Below are positions 20,756 through 30,489 of a DNA stretch of 64,000 bases, piece by piece. Both the position numbers and the translations under genes were made by a program. The stretch lies in assembly GCA_037176885.1 (NCBI GenBank), contig JAWWNJ010000245.1:1-64000 (forward strand), written 5' to 3'. The DNA is from Favolaschia claudopus (lineage: Eukaryota; Basidiomycota; Agaricomycetes; Agaricales; Mycenaceae). Position 1 is the stretch's first letter. Every line of letters starts with the position of its first letter. The notes beneath the pieces were generated by a model. The model saw only the letters and a list, made by a program, of their open reading frames with translations, was not told the origin of the DNA and made no database searches.

Positions 20756-21297
20756 CGTCATTGGGAACTTGTATACAACGGGGCTGACATCAGCATGGAC
20801 ATGCAATTTCTGGGATACAGTGATGCCAATTGGAATGGAGACAGAGATACATCTCGTTCTACTTCTGGTTATGTGTTCATTGTCAACTCTGGAGCAATCG
20901 GATGGTCTAGCCGTCGGCAATCCATGGTCGCTCTATCTTCTACTGAGAGTGAATACATTGGACTTGCAAATGCAGGACAACATCTAGCATGGTTAAGATC
21001 CTTTTTTGACGAACTAGGTCAACATCAGAGAAATCCCACTGAGTTGAGATGTGATAATCGAGCTGCGATTATTCTGTCCCAGGATCCACAATACCGCGCT
21101 AGGACTCAGCATATACAAAGAAAATATCATTTTGTCCGTGATGACTTGGTTCGCACCGGAGAATGTATTGTCTTGTGGTATCCTACAGATGAAATGGTGG
21201 CCGATATTTTCACAAAACCTTTATCTCATGACAAGCACTCCAAATTCTGTCTATCTATGGGACTACGGCCTGGGTCGAGTGGGGGTGTCAGAATATG
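20756..21297 (+). pseudogene. pol: Copia RNase H and 3' end
   Basis: Contains the Copia RNase H signature: GYSDANWNGDRDTSRSTSGY, then SSTESEYIGLANAGQ, CDNRAAIILS and HIQRKYHFVRD, ending ADIFTKPLSHDKHSKF. The catalytic Asp, Glu and Asp positions are all visible. The frame runs to 21297, just inside the 3' LTR. Intact in itself, but detached from the reverse transcriptase by the preceding insertion. Confidence 0.88.
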
Positions 21298-21525
21298 AAT
21301 TATTCCGGGCAGCCGCCCCGCTGCTCCGGCCCTTGATAGATATCTGATACTTATCATACAGCCTTGCTCTTACATATAAACCGTGCTCTTCTGTCCACCA
21401 CCCTCAGTCTTTTTTCATCCCACATTGCAGGAGACTGAGGGTGAGTTCTCTATCTATCTACCTACTTGTATTTACTTACTCATTGTGTAGTTATTGCGCC
21501 TTCCGCGCATTTTCAGATTCTGTTA
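21286..21525 (+). repeat. 3' LTR of the Copia element
   Basis: 240 bp from TGTCAGAATATG to TTCAGATTCTGTTA, preceded by the polypurine GAGTGGGGG. It lacks the roughly 67-bp internal duplication of the 5' LTR. Confidence 0.88.
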
Positions 21526-21639
21526 CCCCACTCGATGCTGCCGCCCTTGTGAGTGCTCGCCTCGCGCCAAATCGATATATGCTGACGATGAACCCTTACA
21601 GCTCACATTCTAACTATCTCCAGCCACCTCATACCCCAG

Positions 21640-21999
21640 CCATCCCCCACCCGGAGGAATTGTCTGCAACAACCGCATACCGACTGTGCTGATCTGCTCG
21701 GGCAGGCACGAGCCTTACTACGGGGATCTTTGCTTTAACGCTGTAAGTTTCTCCTTGCTTTTGTTTCCCTATTTCATCGCGTCCTTGAATGCGGGCACTT
21801 TAAATGGCTCGACCCTGAGCTTTGGGCTGCGGAGTGCCGAAAGGCGCGAGGACCTGCTATTGTTTCCTTGGACAACCCGCCGAGCCCTAGCGACGCCGCG
21901 CTCGCGTACCTACCATCCCAATACCTTCCCCCTTCACCATCCCAACTCCCAGCGCTTCCGCCCTCTCAGCTCTATCCGCCTCCCCCTGATGTACTGTAG
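21640..21999 (+). pseudogene. 3' end of an unrecognised host gene
   Basis: Two coherent coding blocks. The first (about 21640-21742) reads GGIVCNNRIPTVLICSGRH and ends in DLCFNA at a GTAAGT donor. The second (about 21795-21999) reads HFKWLDPELWAAECRKARG, followed by a Pro/Ser/Leu-rich tail and a stop at 21997-21999. The intron between them lacks a clear AG acceptor; TGCGG stands where TGCAG is expected. The cysteine spacing suggests a small metal-binding module, but I do not recognise the family. The 5' part is missing beyond the Copia LTR. Confidence 0.45.
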
Positions 22000-22369
22000 A
22001 TGAATTTTTTATTCCTCGTTATGTGAATACATCGAGCTGTACCTTTATCTGTTTGTATCCAAGTGTATTCAAGCCGTACAAATATATGGCGGCGAGGCTG
22101 CGTTTACCATCAAGTTCACCAAGTTCACGAGGTTGACCAAGTTTTCCTCTCTTTGGTGCACTTCCTCACTCAGGGATTTTCTGTCGACGAGATCTGTGCA
22201 GAAAATAATTCAGAAAAAATCTTTATTATTTTTTTCAGAAAACTCCCTATATCTCCACGACGAAGCATCTCCTCGACTTTTAGACCACTTTTTCGGAATC
22301 AGCGGCCAAAACTACGTCAGAAATCGGCTAGATGTCTTTTATTGAGTTTTCCGTACCCACTTGGTCACA
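22000..22369. other. Spacer, nothing recognised
   Basis: AT-rich sequence between two gene remnants with no motif or shared repeat. Confidence 0.35.
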
Positions 22370-23200
22370 CGTCACCTTTCTCATTTGGCTCGTCCTCCTC
22401 GTCCTCATCCTCATCCTCCATGACCGGCAGCTTCGGTTTCTTGCCCAATTTCGGCTTCGGGGGCAGGTCTTTCTTCCTCAAACCAGTTTCCTGCAGCTTG
22501 GAAGTCCAGTTCTCGACCGCAGCATTGTGCTGGTGCTTCATCTCAGCCCACTCCTGCTCAATCTCTGCTCGCAGCTCCTTCCTTCGCTCCCGCTCGACCC
22601 TCTTCTTCTCCTTCCCAGCTTCCTTCGCCCTCTTCCCCTCTTTGATCTCATTAGGATGAGGGGGAAGCCTCGATCCGCGGACTCGCGCATGAACTGCACC
22701 TGCTCAATCTCTGCTCGCAGCTCCTTCCTTCGCTCCCGCTCGACCCTCTTCTTCTCCTTCCCAGCTTCCTTCGCCCTCTTCCCCTCTTTGATCTCATTAG
22801 GATGAGGGGGAAGCCTCGATCCGCGGACTCGCGCATGAACTGCACGAGTGCCCACTCCGTGACGATGGGGACTTTTTGCTGCTTTTGGTTTGCTTCTCGA
22901 ATACTTTGACCACCTTGTACTCGTCGAGATAGTGTCATCGTATTTGAATGACAATTGCGAGATATTTCTGGGCTTGCCTAGGGTGGCGGGCTTGACGCGC
23001 TCCCGCTCGTACTCCGCCAGTGCCGCCGCTATATTTGCTTCTTTTCGTCGACTCTTCTCATGGGCTTTGACCCGATCGGACTTTGCGCGGTACACATGAG
23101 AACTGGACAGCAAAGATTGGCCAGAGAAGACGGAGAGAGGTGACAAACAGACGCGTCGACAAACAGCTGTCACGCTTCCACGTGCATGATCTTGTCCATT
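22370..23200 (-). pseudogene. pogo-type DNA-binding fragment (psq and CENPB helix-turn-helix)
   Basis: Read on the minus strand, an N-terminal psq-like helix-turn-helix (ANIAAALAEYERERVK..LGKPRNIS) leads into a second frame with VPIVTEWALVQFMRESADRG, the start of a CENPB-type helix-turn-helix. Then comes a long Lys/Arg/Glu coiled coil and a C-terminal stretch rich in KPKLGKKPK and acidic EDEDED. No DDE catalytic domain is present. At least one frame change occurs near 22920. A 146-bp tandem duplication (22554-22699 and 22700-22845) repeats part of the coiled coil. It probably derives from a pogo-like transposase or a domesticated DNA-binding derivative. Confidence 0.55.
22554..22845. repeat. 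146-bp tandem duplication
   Basis: Two adjacent near-identical units beginning CTGCTCAATCTCTGCTCGCA (22554 and 22700). The unit length is not a multiple of three, so the duplication shifts the reading frame of the gene fragment containing it. Confidence 0.8.
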
Positions 23201-23990
23201 TCCGTTCGACCGCATCTTTCGCCGGATCCTCTCACATATGCGCTAGGAAACATAGCAAGTATCATGATCTTTTGACCAGAATTTGTTCTGAGGCAAAAAG
23301 TTCCCCCGTTGCAGCAGGATCCCCGATAAGAAAGTCACCAATTCCTTGATTTCTCACGGATTGACACAAAAGCCGGCTTCGAGCAATACTCATTGTCTTT
23401 CTGCATCCCAAATTAATACAGTAGGTAGTGCTAACGTGAGGCATAGAGTTCCGAACTAATTGACGAGTCTGCGGTCAACGGGTGTGACGAAAGAAAATAA
23501 TCACCATCGACCCCTCCTTGCCCATTGAGCCTTACTACACTGTAGCTCCGTCCACTTCTCAACGGCCAATGCATGGTCGACCAATGTCCATCATGACATT
23601 AAACTGTTGTAGTCTGATTTACTAGGTACACGGTTGGGTGTGCTTAGTGGATTATGGAAGATGGGGGAGGCACGAGTACGTGGTATTCGGTATTGCTACA
23701 GCTCGAAGATGTTTCCTGATGCCTCGGTTCTGCTTTCAGCAACAGGTCGAGTGACGGTGGGACTCCTCGATTAAATATTTGAGTATCTGAGTCCATTAGC
23801 GACCAGTCATCCTCTCCGAGCCTGGGGGTCACCTCTTTTGAGCCCGAGAGCCAAAGCGGGATGCACGAAGTCCGGAAGAAACATACATAGGGAGACAGAA
23901 ACATTCATTGAAAGGGAGACACATGGGGTCATTCTAAAAAAGACACATTAGGTGAATACCAGAAACATTGCCTTAACCAAGAGCTCAGAC
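23201..23990. other. Unassigned sequence
   Basis: Only short open frames without motifs. It lies where the 3' half of the hAT gene should be, but no hAT C-terminal dimerisation segment was found, so that gene is truncated here. Confidence 0.4.
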
Positions 23991-25250
23991 TCGGGAATAA
24001 ATCATCAAAACTCACCGAATTCTGTTCCCTTCCGCATCGAAAGGAATTCCGAGTACGGCGAGCTCCTGCGCAATATACACCATGCATGTGTTATTGTTGC
24101 TAGCATTGTCGCATGTAATCATTCCGACCTGAGTGATCATCAGCAGGCCGTTCAATTCACAACTCTATGTGACTTACTTTGTGCAAACAACCAATCTCCT
24201 TCAAAACTTGTACAAAGATTTTGGCGATATTTTGACCGGTATGTCTCCCATCCAATCGACGAAAAGCAACGAGCCGAGTTTTAAGTACAAGGTGTCCATT
24301 CGCGTCTCGGACGATGTAGTGCGCGGTAATCCCCAAATGCGAGTCAAGATTTTCGCGACTCCACACATCCTGGGTGTAAGACTGTCGCCCAAGCGAGTTC
24401 TGCGCATATAATTAGAGGGTGAATCGTTAGAATATAACATGACATACCTGTATTTCATGAATCATTAACTGATATTCGGCCTGGAACCGTTTGACAATCA
24501 ATTCTGATAACTTCGTGCGATGAGGAATGTCCTTGTCCTCCAATTGAGCCCCAATAAAGAGGAGGAGATCACGGAGTTCGGGACAATCCACCACGTCCAG
24601 AGACTAACCAAATATATCAGAATCGCAAGAAACAATGATGAGATAGCACCAACCTGATCATCAACAGCGATCCACTTAACCAATCGTTCGTAGAATCCGG
24701 GAATAGAAAATTCCTCTCGCTCTCCCGGAGTCTTCGGCGCCTTTGCGAGAATATCCCAATTCTTGAGCCCCTTCAAGATGACCATATCCTTCCAAACTTT
24801 ACCATGTTCTCCCTCAAGATGATTTCGGATGGTCTTGGTTTGTCCAGGACCATTCTTCCATGCCTTCCATTTTGGAAATCTAACGAAAGAAGGGTTTAGC
24901 TTGAATAGGTACACGAATAAAATACAATGGAACACTCACGGACAGAGGCGGCATGATAAATGAGAAAAGACCTTTTTATCCGGGCGATCTACCTTCATTT
25001 CGGTAGGTTCTGGTGCGACAGTTGGCGCAGAAGGGCCGTGGACACCTCGAACGAAATACCAAACATCCGTCGCATCGTCTGCAGATGCCGAAGATTTGTT
25101 GATCAGAGAGCCAAAGTTTGCGTGAGGGATCGCGGGATGGGAAACAGATTCAGACGCTGCGGCTGCTGCCGCCATGTTTGCACCAGACGGACCCACCCCA
25201 TAAACCGCGGGTTCGGAGGTTGAATTAGAGTCAACGCGGCGCCGGGTACG
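23991..25250 (-). pseudogene. hAT transposase gene, BED finger and N-terminal catalytic part
   Basis: Minus strand, downstream part of a gene split by the TRIM at 25251-26212. After an Ala/Ser-rich linker comes DVWYFVRGVHGPSAP, then a BED zinc finger with CRLC and, across an intron, WKAWKNGPGQTKTIRNHLEG with HLEGEH. Further exons carry SIPGFYERLVKWIAVDDQ, TQDVWSRENLDSHLGITAHY, LKTRLVAFRRLDGRHTGQNI and TCDNASNNNT, where an early catalytic Asp of hAT enzymes lies. The coding region stops at a GGTGAG donor near 24010. The rest of the RNase H-fold domain and the C-terminal dimerisation segment are absent, so this is an N-terminal half only. Confidence 0.75.
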
Positions 25251-25400
25251 TGTGAGAATACGTAGTTTGTTTCGGCATGCTATGATATTGATGTACTCGC
25301 GTATCAATACACGAGTCGCTGCTTGCCCGCTGCGTCCATCTGTGTCTGAGTCGAGCCAGCATCCTGGTCTCACCCCTTCCCTCTCCTCGTACTTCTCACA
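25251..25400 (+). repeat. 5' LTR of the TRIM
   Basis: 150 bp, TGTGAGAATACG to TACTTCTCACA. The terminal TGTGAGAA and TTCTCACA are perfect inverted repeats. Confidence 0.92.
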
Positions 25401-25414
25401 GGTTCTGGGCCTCC
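25401..25414 (+). promoter_or_regulatory. TRIM primer-binding site
   Basis: GGTTCTGGGCCTCC, one base different from GGTTATGGGCC of the gag-only and Copia elements, so probably primed by the same initiator tRNA-Met segment. Confidence 0.6.
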
Positions 25415-26062
25415 GAGTGCTCCTCTGCTCTCCCCTTGCTTCCTGCTTCATCTTTTGCCGCCTTTGCGACCTCTCTTTTGTTGCCACGTCACTGCCTCGT
25501 GACTGCGAAAATATTCTTCCCACGCTATTCTCTCCCCCGCGATAGCCCACGATTTCCTCTGTCTTCGCGCCGCGACCATTCTCTGCAGTCTGAAAAGACA
25601 CCCTTCATCATTCCTGGAATCTTTTCCACTCTGCCATCACCAGTACCCGCCAAACTCGAGCTCAAAAGACGTGACATTATACCGTCGACTTTGCATGCAT
25701 CTTCTATCGATGCCCCCCGAGGACGATGAACACATGGTCTGTACCATGGCCCACGCTGTTTGAGCGTCGGTTTGGGTGGGAGGCGAGGTGGTTCCAGTGA
25801 TGGTGGAGGCGGATTTAATTCAGGTACTCGTTGACCGTCAAGATTATGTTGACCACCGACCCGCCGACCTTATCGCCGCTACCGGTCATATCACTGCTTG
25901 TTGTGAATGGGAACATCAAGGACTGTTGGAATTGGAGTGACGATGAAAATGGTGGTTTCGGAATGTTCAGGTGCCCCTTCGAATTTGACGGACATTGGTT
26001 CCGGTGGGAGTTGTTTTTCGCATTTCTTTCTTCCTCTTCTTGCACGCCTCATCAGGTGGGAG

Positions 26063-26212
26063 TGTGAGAATACGTAGTTTGTTTCGGCATGCTATGATAT
26101 TGATGTACTCGCGTATCAATACACGAGTCGCTGCTTGCCCGCTGCGTCCATCTGTGTCTGAGTCGAGCCAGCATCCTGGTCTCACCCCTTCCCTCTCCTC
26201 GTACTTCTCACA
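26063..26212 (+). repeat. 3' LTR of the TRIM
   Basis: 150 bp, apparently identical to the 5' LTR and preceded by GGTGGGAG. Confidence 0.92.
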
Positions 26213-26217
26213 GTACG

Positions 26218-26613
26218 GGAAGTAGTTGCCGAGTTAGCATTGGGATTAGCTTTGCGTTTCTTCTTGCGCTGTGTCGGAGCGACGTCGGCATTAATCGTAT
26301 TAGTCGCGTCGATAAATGGGGCACGAGGTTCCGTAGACGAAGGGGGTGGTATCACGGTGTTGAATGAAGCAGGGTATGAATTTTGAAAGGCGTAAGCCTG
26401 GCCGAAAGCGGCGTGAGGTGGTGGTGGAGGATACGGCGATCCGGGGATGAAAGCCGGAGGCGGGAGAGACATAGGGGACACCTGAGAGCCAGGCCATGAG
26501 CCAAAGACGTTGGGGGTTGGGTACGAATTCATCGTGAAGTTGTTTTGACGCGGGGGTTGGATGTAGCAAGTGCATGCCTGCGGGTTACCGCATTGGCAGG
26601 ATGGCGAGGCCAT
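26218..26613 (-). pseudogene. hAT transposase gene, first coding exon
   Basis: Minus-strand ATG at 26613 begins a Cys-rich start (SCQCGNPQACTC) followed by a Pro/Ser/Tyr/Phe-rich low-complexity region and a short basic cluster (QRKKKRKANPN). It runs to NSATTSR at the TRIM boundary. The frame continues beyond the TRIM as TRRRVDSNSTSE, so both sides were one exon before the insertion. The basic cluster could be a nuclear localisation signal. Confidence 0.6.
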
Positions 26614-26619
26614 GGGGGT

Positions 26620-27125
26620 TCACACAAGAGGGAGAGTTGTAATGGAGTATAATTGGGGCAATATATATGACATTTTAGAGGTATCTATTGCACGTACCTT
26701 GGACCCTGAGTGCGCCATGCACTGTCCCGACGCGCCACCTTTGCGTCATATTTCCAGCTTTGTGGGGCGTTTCGCGTCCTGCGGGGCAGTCAGCCGGTGA
26801 CGTCGATGCCAAGCGAGGTTGAGGTGAGGCATAGGAGGATTGGTTTGCGCCAGGATGCGCTGGTCGGTGAGCGGGAGGAGGAGGAGTGTGGTAGACGCGT
26901 CAGTCACTCAGTGACGCTGTCAAAAATGTCACGGTGCCTGTTTTGGGAGCGGAGGCGAGGCGAGCTGGCATCACCTCGAGGTGCCGTTTATGGTAACGGT
27001 CGAGTTGGAGCTGAACTCAGCTCGGAGCTAACTCCAGCTCCCGGCAGCACTATCCTGAGCACAATCCATTCAATCGTTTGATTACTTCATCAGATTGAGG
27101 ATATATTTTGCCAAAGTCACCATGA
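26620..27125. other. Unassigned spacer upstream of the gag-protease unit
   Basis: Contains a TGACGCGT..GTCACGG-type stretch and GAGCTCAGCTCGGAGCT-like palindromes near 27010-27040, but no gene. It may include remnants of a Gypsy LTR; no matching partner was found. Confidence 0.35.
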
Positions 27126-28284
27126 TTAGTACATCTGGTAGAATTGGCGGGCAAAGAGGCACGTGACAGGTCACCATCAGTAACCTGCGGTGACCCCCAC
27201 GCCGTTAGTACCATGGCTGCTTCAATTAATCCGCCGGCACCGTCGTTTGGAAATCAAGCCGTACCTGTTTCTACTATGGATATGGGAGAATTAGGTCGAG
27301 CTGTCTTCAATATGATTAAGTCTGGGAACGTACCTCAAGATCAGTACATTCAAACGCGAAGTGGAGCGCAGACAATGGGACGGAATGAGTCGGATTTTTA
27401 AAGGCCCCGAGGATGGAGGCACGACCGAAGCCGAATCCATCGAGGCCTCCGGAGGGAAATAAAGTGGAAAATCGGGAGCGAGAGAAAAAGAATGAAGGAA
27501 GAGATAAGCAGAAACTCACCGAGTTACCGTATCGTTTCGTTAAAACCAAGGGTGTTGAGGCACGAACTCAGCCAGCACCCGAGGATGACTTGAATCGAGA
27601 CAAAGGCGACTCTGGAAAGGCCTATAAATTAAAGGCACCAATACAACGAGACGGACTTACGGAAGAAATATTGGAGAGAATCAACAATACCGAGGTGACA
27701 GTTCGCTTGGGAGATCTGTTCGGAATCAGCAAGGACCTTCGAGAGGGAGAAAAGCTACGACTTACACGGGTTCGAGAGATCTTGAAGGGGCAAAGTATTG
27801 ACAAGGAGCTGGTTCTCCCGCCGGGGATCTTAGAAGCGAAAGAGCAGGCTCTCGTCGAGACAGTTGAACAGAATATTCAACTTGACAACGACGCGCTCAA
27901 ATTGAATGACTTACCTGAAGTCAACGGAGTGTTTGTAACAACGGTTGCAGTTGATGGCATACCAGCTGGTTCGGTAATCGCGCAGGATCCATATCTGCAG
28001 TATTTGGAAGGTTTAGGAGACGGAGAAGATCCAAAGCAAATTTATGTGGGGAGAGATTCCGTACCTTTGCGGATAACATTCCCGTACATAAACAATCAAG
28101 GACCGGTTGAATGTGTTCTTGACTCGGGCTCGCAAATTGTTTCGATGTCGTTAGAGCAAGCACAAACCTGTGGGCTGGTCTGGGACCCGAACATAAATGT
28201 ACTAACGGCGTGGGGGTCACCGCAGGTTACTGATGGTGACCTGTCACGTGCCTCTTTGCCCGCCAATTCTACCAGATATACTAA
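27126..28284. mobile_element. 86-bp inverted-repeat unit enclosing a Gypsy gag-protease fragment
   Basis: 27126-27211 and 28199-28284 are reverse complements with one mismatch (TTAGTAC against TTAGTAT, then ATCTGGTAGAATTGGCGGGC.., ending GCCGTTAGTAC). Between them lies only the Gypsy fragment. The right arm cuts the protease just after its active site. Either a TIR transposon captured the fragment, or the left arm is Gypsy 5' leader (TGGTAGAATTGGCG has primer-binding-site looks) duplicated in inverted orientation. No clear TSD. Confidence 0.7.
27213..28198 (+). pseudogene. Gypsy Gag C-terminal region and protease start
   Basis: Starts at ATG 27213 directly after the left inverted repeat. A first frame (to about 27400) encodes MDMGELGRAVFNMIKSGNVP, and after a frame change a second (27413 on) encodes a Lys/Glu/Arg-rich linker, PYRFVKTKGVEA, YKLKAPIQRDGLTEEILERI, VRLGDLFGISKDLREGEKLR and finally the retroviral-type protease motif CVLDSGSQIVSMS. 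This is the Gag-protease layout of a common agaricomycete Gypsy clade, plausibly the same clade as the pol at 60980-64000. The protease is cut after DPNINV. One frameshift is present. Confidence 0.7.
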
Positions 28285-28522
28285 CTAGTTCCCACAGGGC
28301 CGGGTCAACCGGCAATAGTCTCTGGCCCGGTCACAAGCTAAGTCCCAGCTTGATGACGTGTTTGATGGAGCTCCAGAGCTATGATGTAATTGGCCTTGGG
28401 CAAAAGGTCTCAAGGCAATTTGCATCATGCTGTGCAGATCAGGGGAATGATGTAATGGGACTTGGGCAGAAGTGCCTAAGTCCCTTTGCGTCATGCTGCG
28501 CAGAAAGGAGGTTCCCCTGACA
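28285..28522 (-). repeat. Partial Gypsy LTR with tandem units
   Basis: Minus-strand LTR starting TGTCAGGGGAACC at 28522 and cut off at 28285 by the inverted-repeat unit. Diverged relative of the LTR at 3794-4124: shared start, ACTTGGCCC-like middle and TGTGGGAACTAGTTA. Contains two related units of about 65 bp (GATGTAAT..CTTGGGCA..CATCATGCTG). Confidence 0.7.
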
Positions 28523-28960
28523 TCACTCCCCCCTTGGAATGCGGCGCCTCGACGCATAGATCGCACCTGAGCTGGAGTCGACGAGCGGTCACGGAAGGGG
28601 AGGGAATCGAAGGCAGCGACAGCAATGGAGCGAGGTTTGGAAGGGTATTTGCGGTAGAAAGCAGCGACAGCGTCCGGGGCAAAGACATTAGAGTGCTTCA
28701 CCCATTGATCATGGGACGGGTCATAACCCTTCCAGCGAACAAAGTACCATAGACTCCCATAGCGGATCTTGGCATCCAGTATCTCCTCGACCTCCCATTG
28801 CTTGTCGCCAGGAACGTCAAGGACTGGTGGCGGCTCTTCGTGTCTGGGGCGAGTGTGGAATGGATCGGCTTCCACAAGCTGAAGTTTCACGACGGGGAAG
28901 ACAGGGTGGAGGGCAGAAAGCAACTGTTGAAAAGGTTCAAAAAACTGAAATTCAGCAAGA
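28523..28960 (-). pseudogene. pol: Chromodomain end of a Ty3/Gypsy (chromovirus) Pol
   Basis: Minus strand. After LSALHPVFPVVKLQLVE, typical of the integrase C-terminus, comes a chromodomain: PPPVLDV, then WEVEEILDAKIRYGSLWYFV and RWKGYDPSHDQWVKHSNV (about 28840-28640), with the aromatic positions that bind methylated histone H3 preserved. Such chromodomains steer integration towards heterochromatin. The frame passes through the polypurine tract (AAGGGGGGAGTGA) into the LTR. Everything upstream of the integrase tail is missing, so this is a 3' fragment only. Confidence 0.8.
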
Positions 28961-29977
28961 ATATCCTGGATATCAAATCCGTAAGTCTTGAGTTTGAAAC
29001 CTAAGGCCTAAGGTCTCTCTCCGCTTCAAATCAACTCTGAGCATCTGCCACACTGTAGTTTCATTGGGCTTCTGCAATCTTTCTAGTAAAAAAGGTGAAC
29101 GGAATGATATTCCGTTCAATGTTTTTAGTCTTGAAATCGCAACAAACGACAACCCAGGAGCAAAATCTTGTTTACCAAGATCAATAACTGCCTTACTGAG
29201 AGTCAGATGGCCCAGGCCAAGGTCAAAGGAAATTGTGATCGTGCTAATGGTACTCCATTAGATTCCCATTCTGCTGTTCTGGGAACAATTGGGATCCAAT
29301 CTGGTTGTAGACCTTCCCACTGGCAGCCCTAAGTTGGTGGCCCTAGATTTTGGATTTAGAATACTTAGCAGTTGTAATGTATGTATATTCAGGACATTGT
29401 ACAGATACTACAAGCTGGTAAATGTTTTTTTGGATCGCTGTTTGGTTGACTCGGAAGCAAGGTTCAAGCGTGCAAAGAGGTTCAAATTTGGTTCGGGCTT
29501 TTGGCGCGCAGTCCGAAGTGACAGCTGCGTGACCGACGGACATTCCCGAAGTCCGAGGCCACGGACTCAGGACTCCGGACAGTGCTTACCAAGCCATCCG
29601 GACATTTGTAAGCATCTGCATCCCTATACCGATGAATGGGGAAGCAAGCTTCCCCATAAAAAATTGTTCAAGACCCCAGCGACAGGTGTGCTCCTCTCTA
29701 GCTGTGGGGTTCACACATGAGACTCAAAAAACTTCAGAGTTCGCAGTTTACACCAACGAATTACCCGTTTTGGATATGATCCAATCATTGCCATAAACTT
29801 GGGTGTACACCGTTCGAAACACCTCGAAAATGCTCACTTCGCAGTTGCAAAACATGTAAAAGTATGGAAATCCCACTTCAACTTTGATTTGTTTCCGAAA
29901 AATGATCTTATAACTACTGTTAAAAAATCGCAACTTTTCGAACAAGCAAGGTCTCATCCGCAGTCCGGATCTTCCTA
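28961..29977. other. Unassigned AT-rich sequence
   Basis: No family motif and only short frames. A cluster of GGACTC/CCGGAC words occurs near 29560-29590. The right end leads into the mariner-like terminus at 29979. Confidence 0.35.
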
Positions 29978-29978
29978 G

Positions 29979-30005
29979 TTCGGTTACTTTTGGTAATTGC
30001 GAGTA
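29979..30005. repeat. Single right terminus of a mariner-like element
   Basis: TTCGGTTACTTTTGGTAATTGCGAGTA; inverted it begins TACTCGCAATTACCAAAAGT, nearly identical to the left end of the element at 51657. The other end was not found, so it is a truncated copy. Confidence 0.6.
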
Positions 30006-30489
30006 CCCAAAATGGCAATTTTGGCTGCTCGGACGTCGGATCTTGACAAATCATGTCAGCGGATTAGTCGGCAATGCTGGTCCCCCCACGGCTATGAAGC
30101 CTCGGCTTGAGCGGAAACCTGCAAGATGACACAGAAAGCCTTGCCGAAGCTAGATTCAGGGAAAATGTCATGTTTACATTATATATTTATTTCAATAAAA
30201 TATCGAATTCAAGTATTATGTAATCACCCCCATCAACACATACCCTCCATAACCCATAGCCTGGACCATCCACCGAGAGCTATGGGTTATGAGGGGTTCG
30301 ACTGTATTCTGCTGCACCAGGGAGAGAGCACCAGTCAGGACTCGAATTTTGGGTGTTGTGACCAAATGTGACGCACACGGTGATTTGATCAAAATCCTCT
30401 GGATTGACTGACTCATGGTATGGAACATTCATTTGGTAATGTGAACATTTCAATTCGTGGCACAACACGAAATATCTTTATAGGGCCTG
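30006..30489. other. Unassigned spacer with a small palindrome
   Basis: Non-coding, with an inverted pair CATAACCCATAGC and GCTATGGGTTATG at about 30250-30292. No gene recognised. Confidence 0.4.

Larger units (their letters stand above)
14292..21525 (+). mobile_element. Ty1/Copia retrotransposon, degenerate and multiply interrupted
   Basis: Bounded by LTRs at 14292-14598 and 21286-21525. Domain order is Gag, protease, integrase, reverse transcriptase, RNase H, which is Copia order. Removing the later insertions (solo LTRs 16712-17044 and 18144-18308, TIR element 18596-19531, insert about 20129-20755) leaves roughly 5.2 kb, a normal Copia length. No TSD is seen across the LTRs (TCGTC against CCCCA), so the ends may stem from recombination between copies. 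Frameshifts also occur near 15905 and 20090. It is inactive. Confidence 0.9.
25246..26217. mobile_element. Intact TRIM (962 bp) inside the hAT gene
   Basis: Two LTRs of 150 bp (25251-25400 and 26063-26212) that look identical by eye, TGTGAGAATACG..TTCTCACA, flanked by GTACG on both sides (25246-25250 and 26213-26217). A primer-binding site, GGTTCTGGGCCTCC, follows the first LTR and a GGTGGGAG polypurine tract precedes the second. The 662-bp interior has no convincing gene. Identical LTRs imply very recent insertion. Removing it with one GTACG restores the hAT reading frame. Element strand is plus, hAT strand is minus. Confidence 0.93.

Noticed and set aside
23644..23904. Third part of the hAT gene
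   Set aside because: The minus-strand frame here has no hAT dimerisation motif and does not continue the upstream exon.
27126..28284. Ordinary LTR pair around the gag-protease fragment
   Set aside because: The flanking repeats are inverted, not direct, and lack TG..CA ends.
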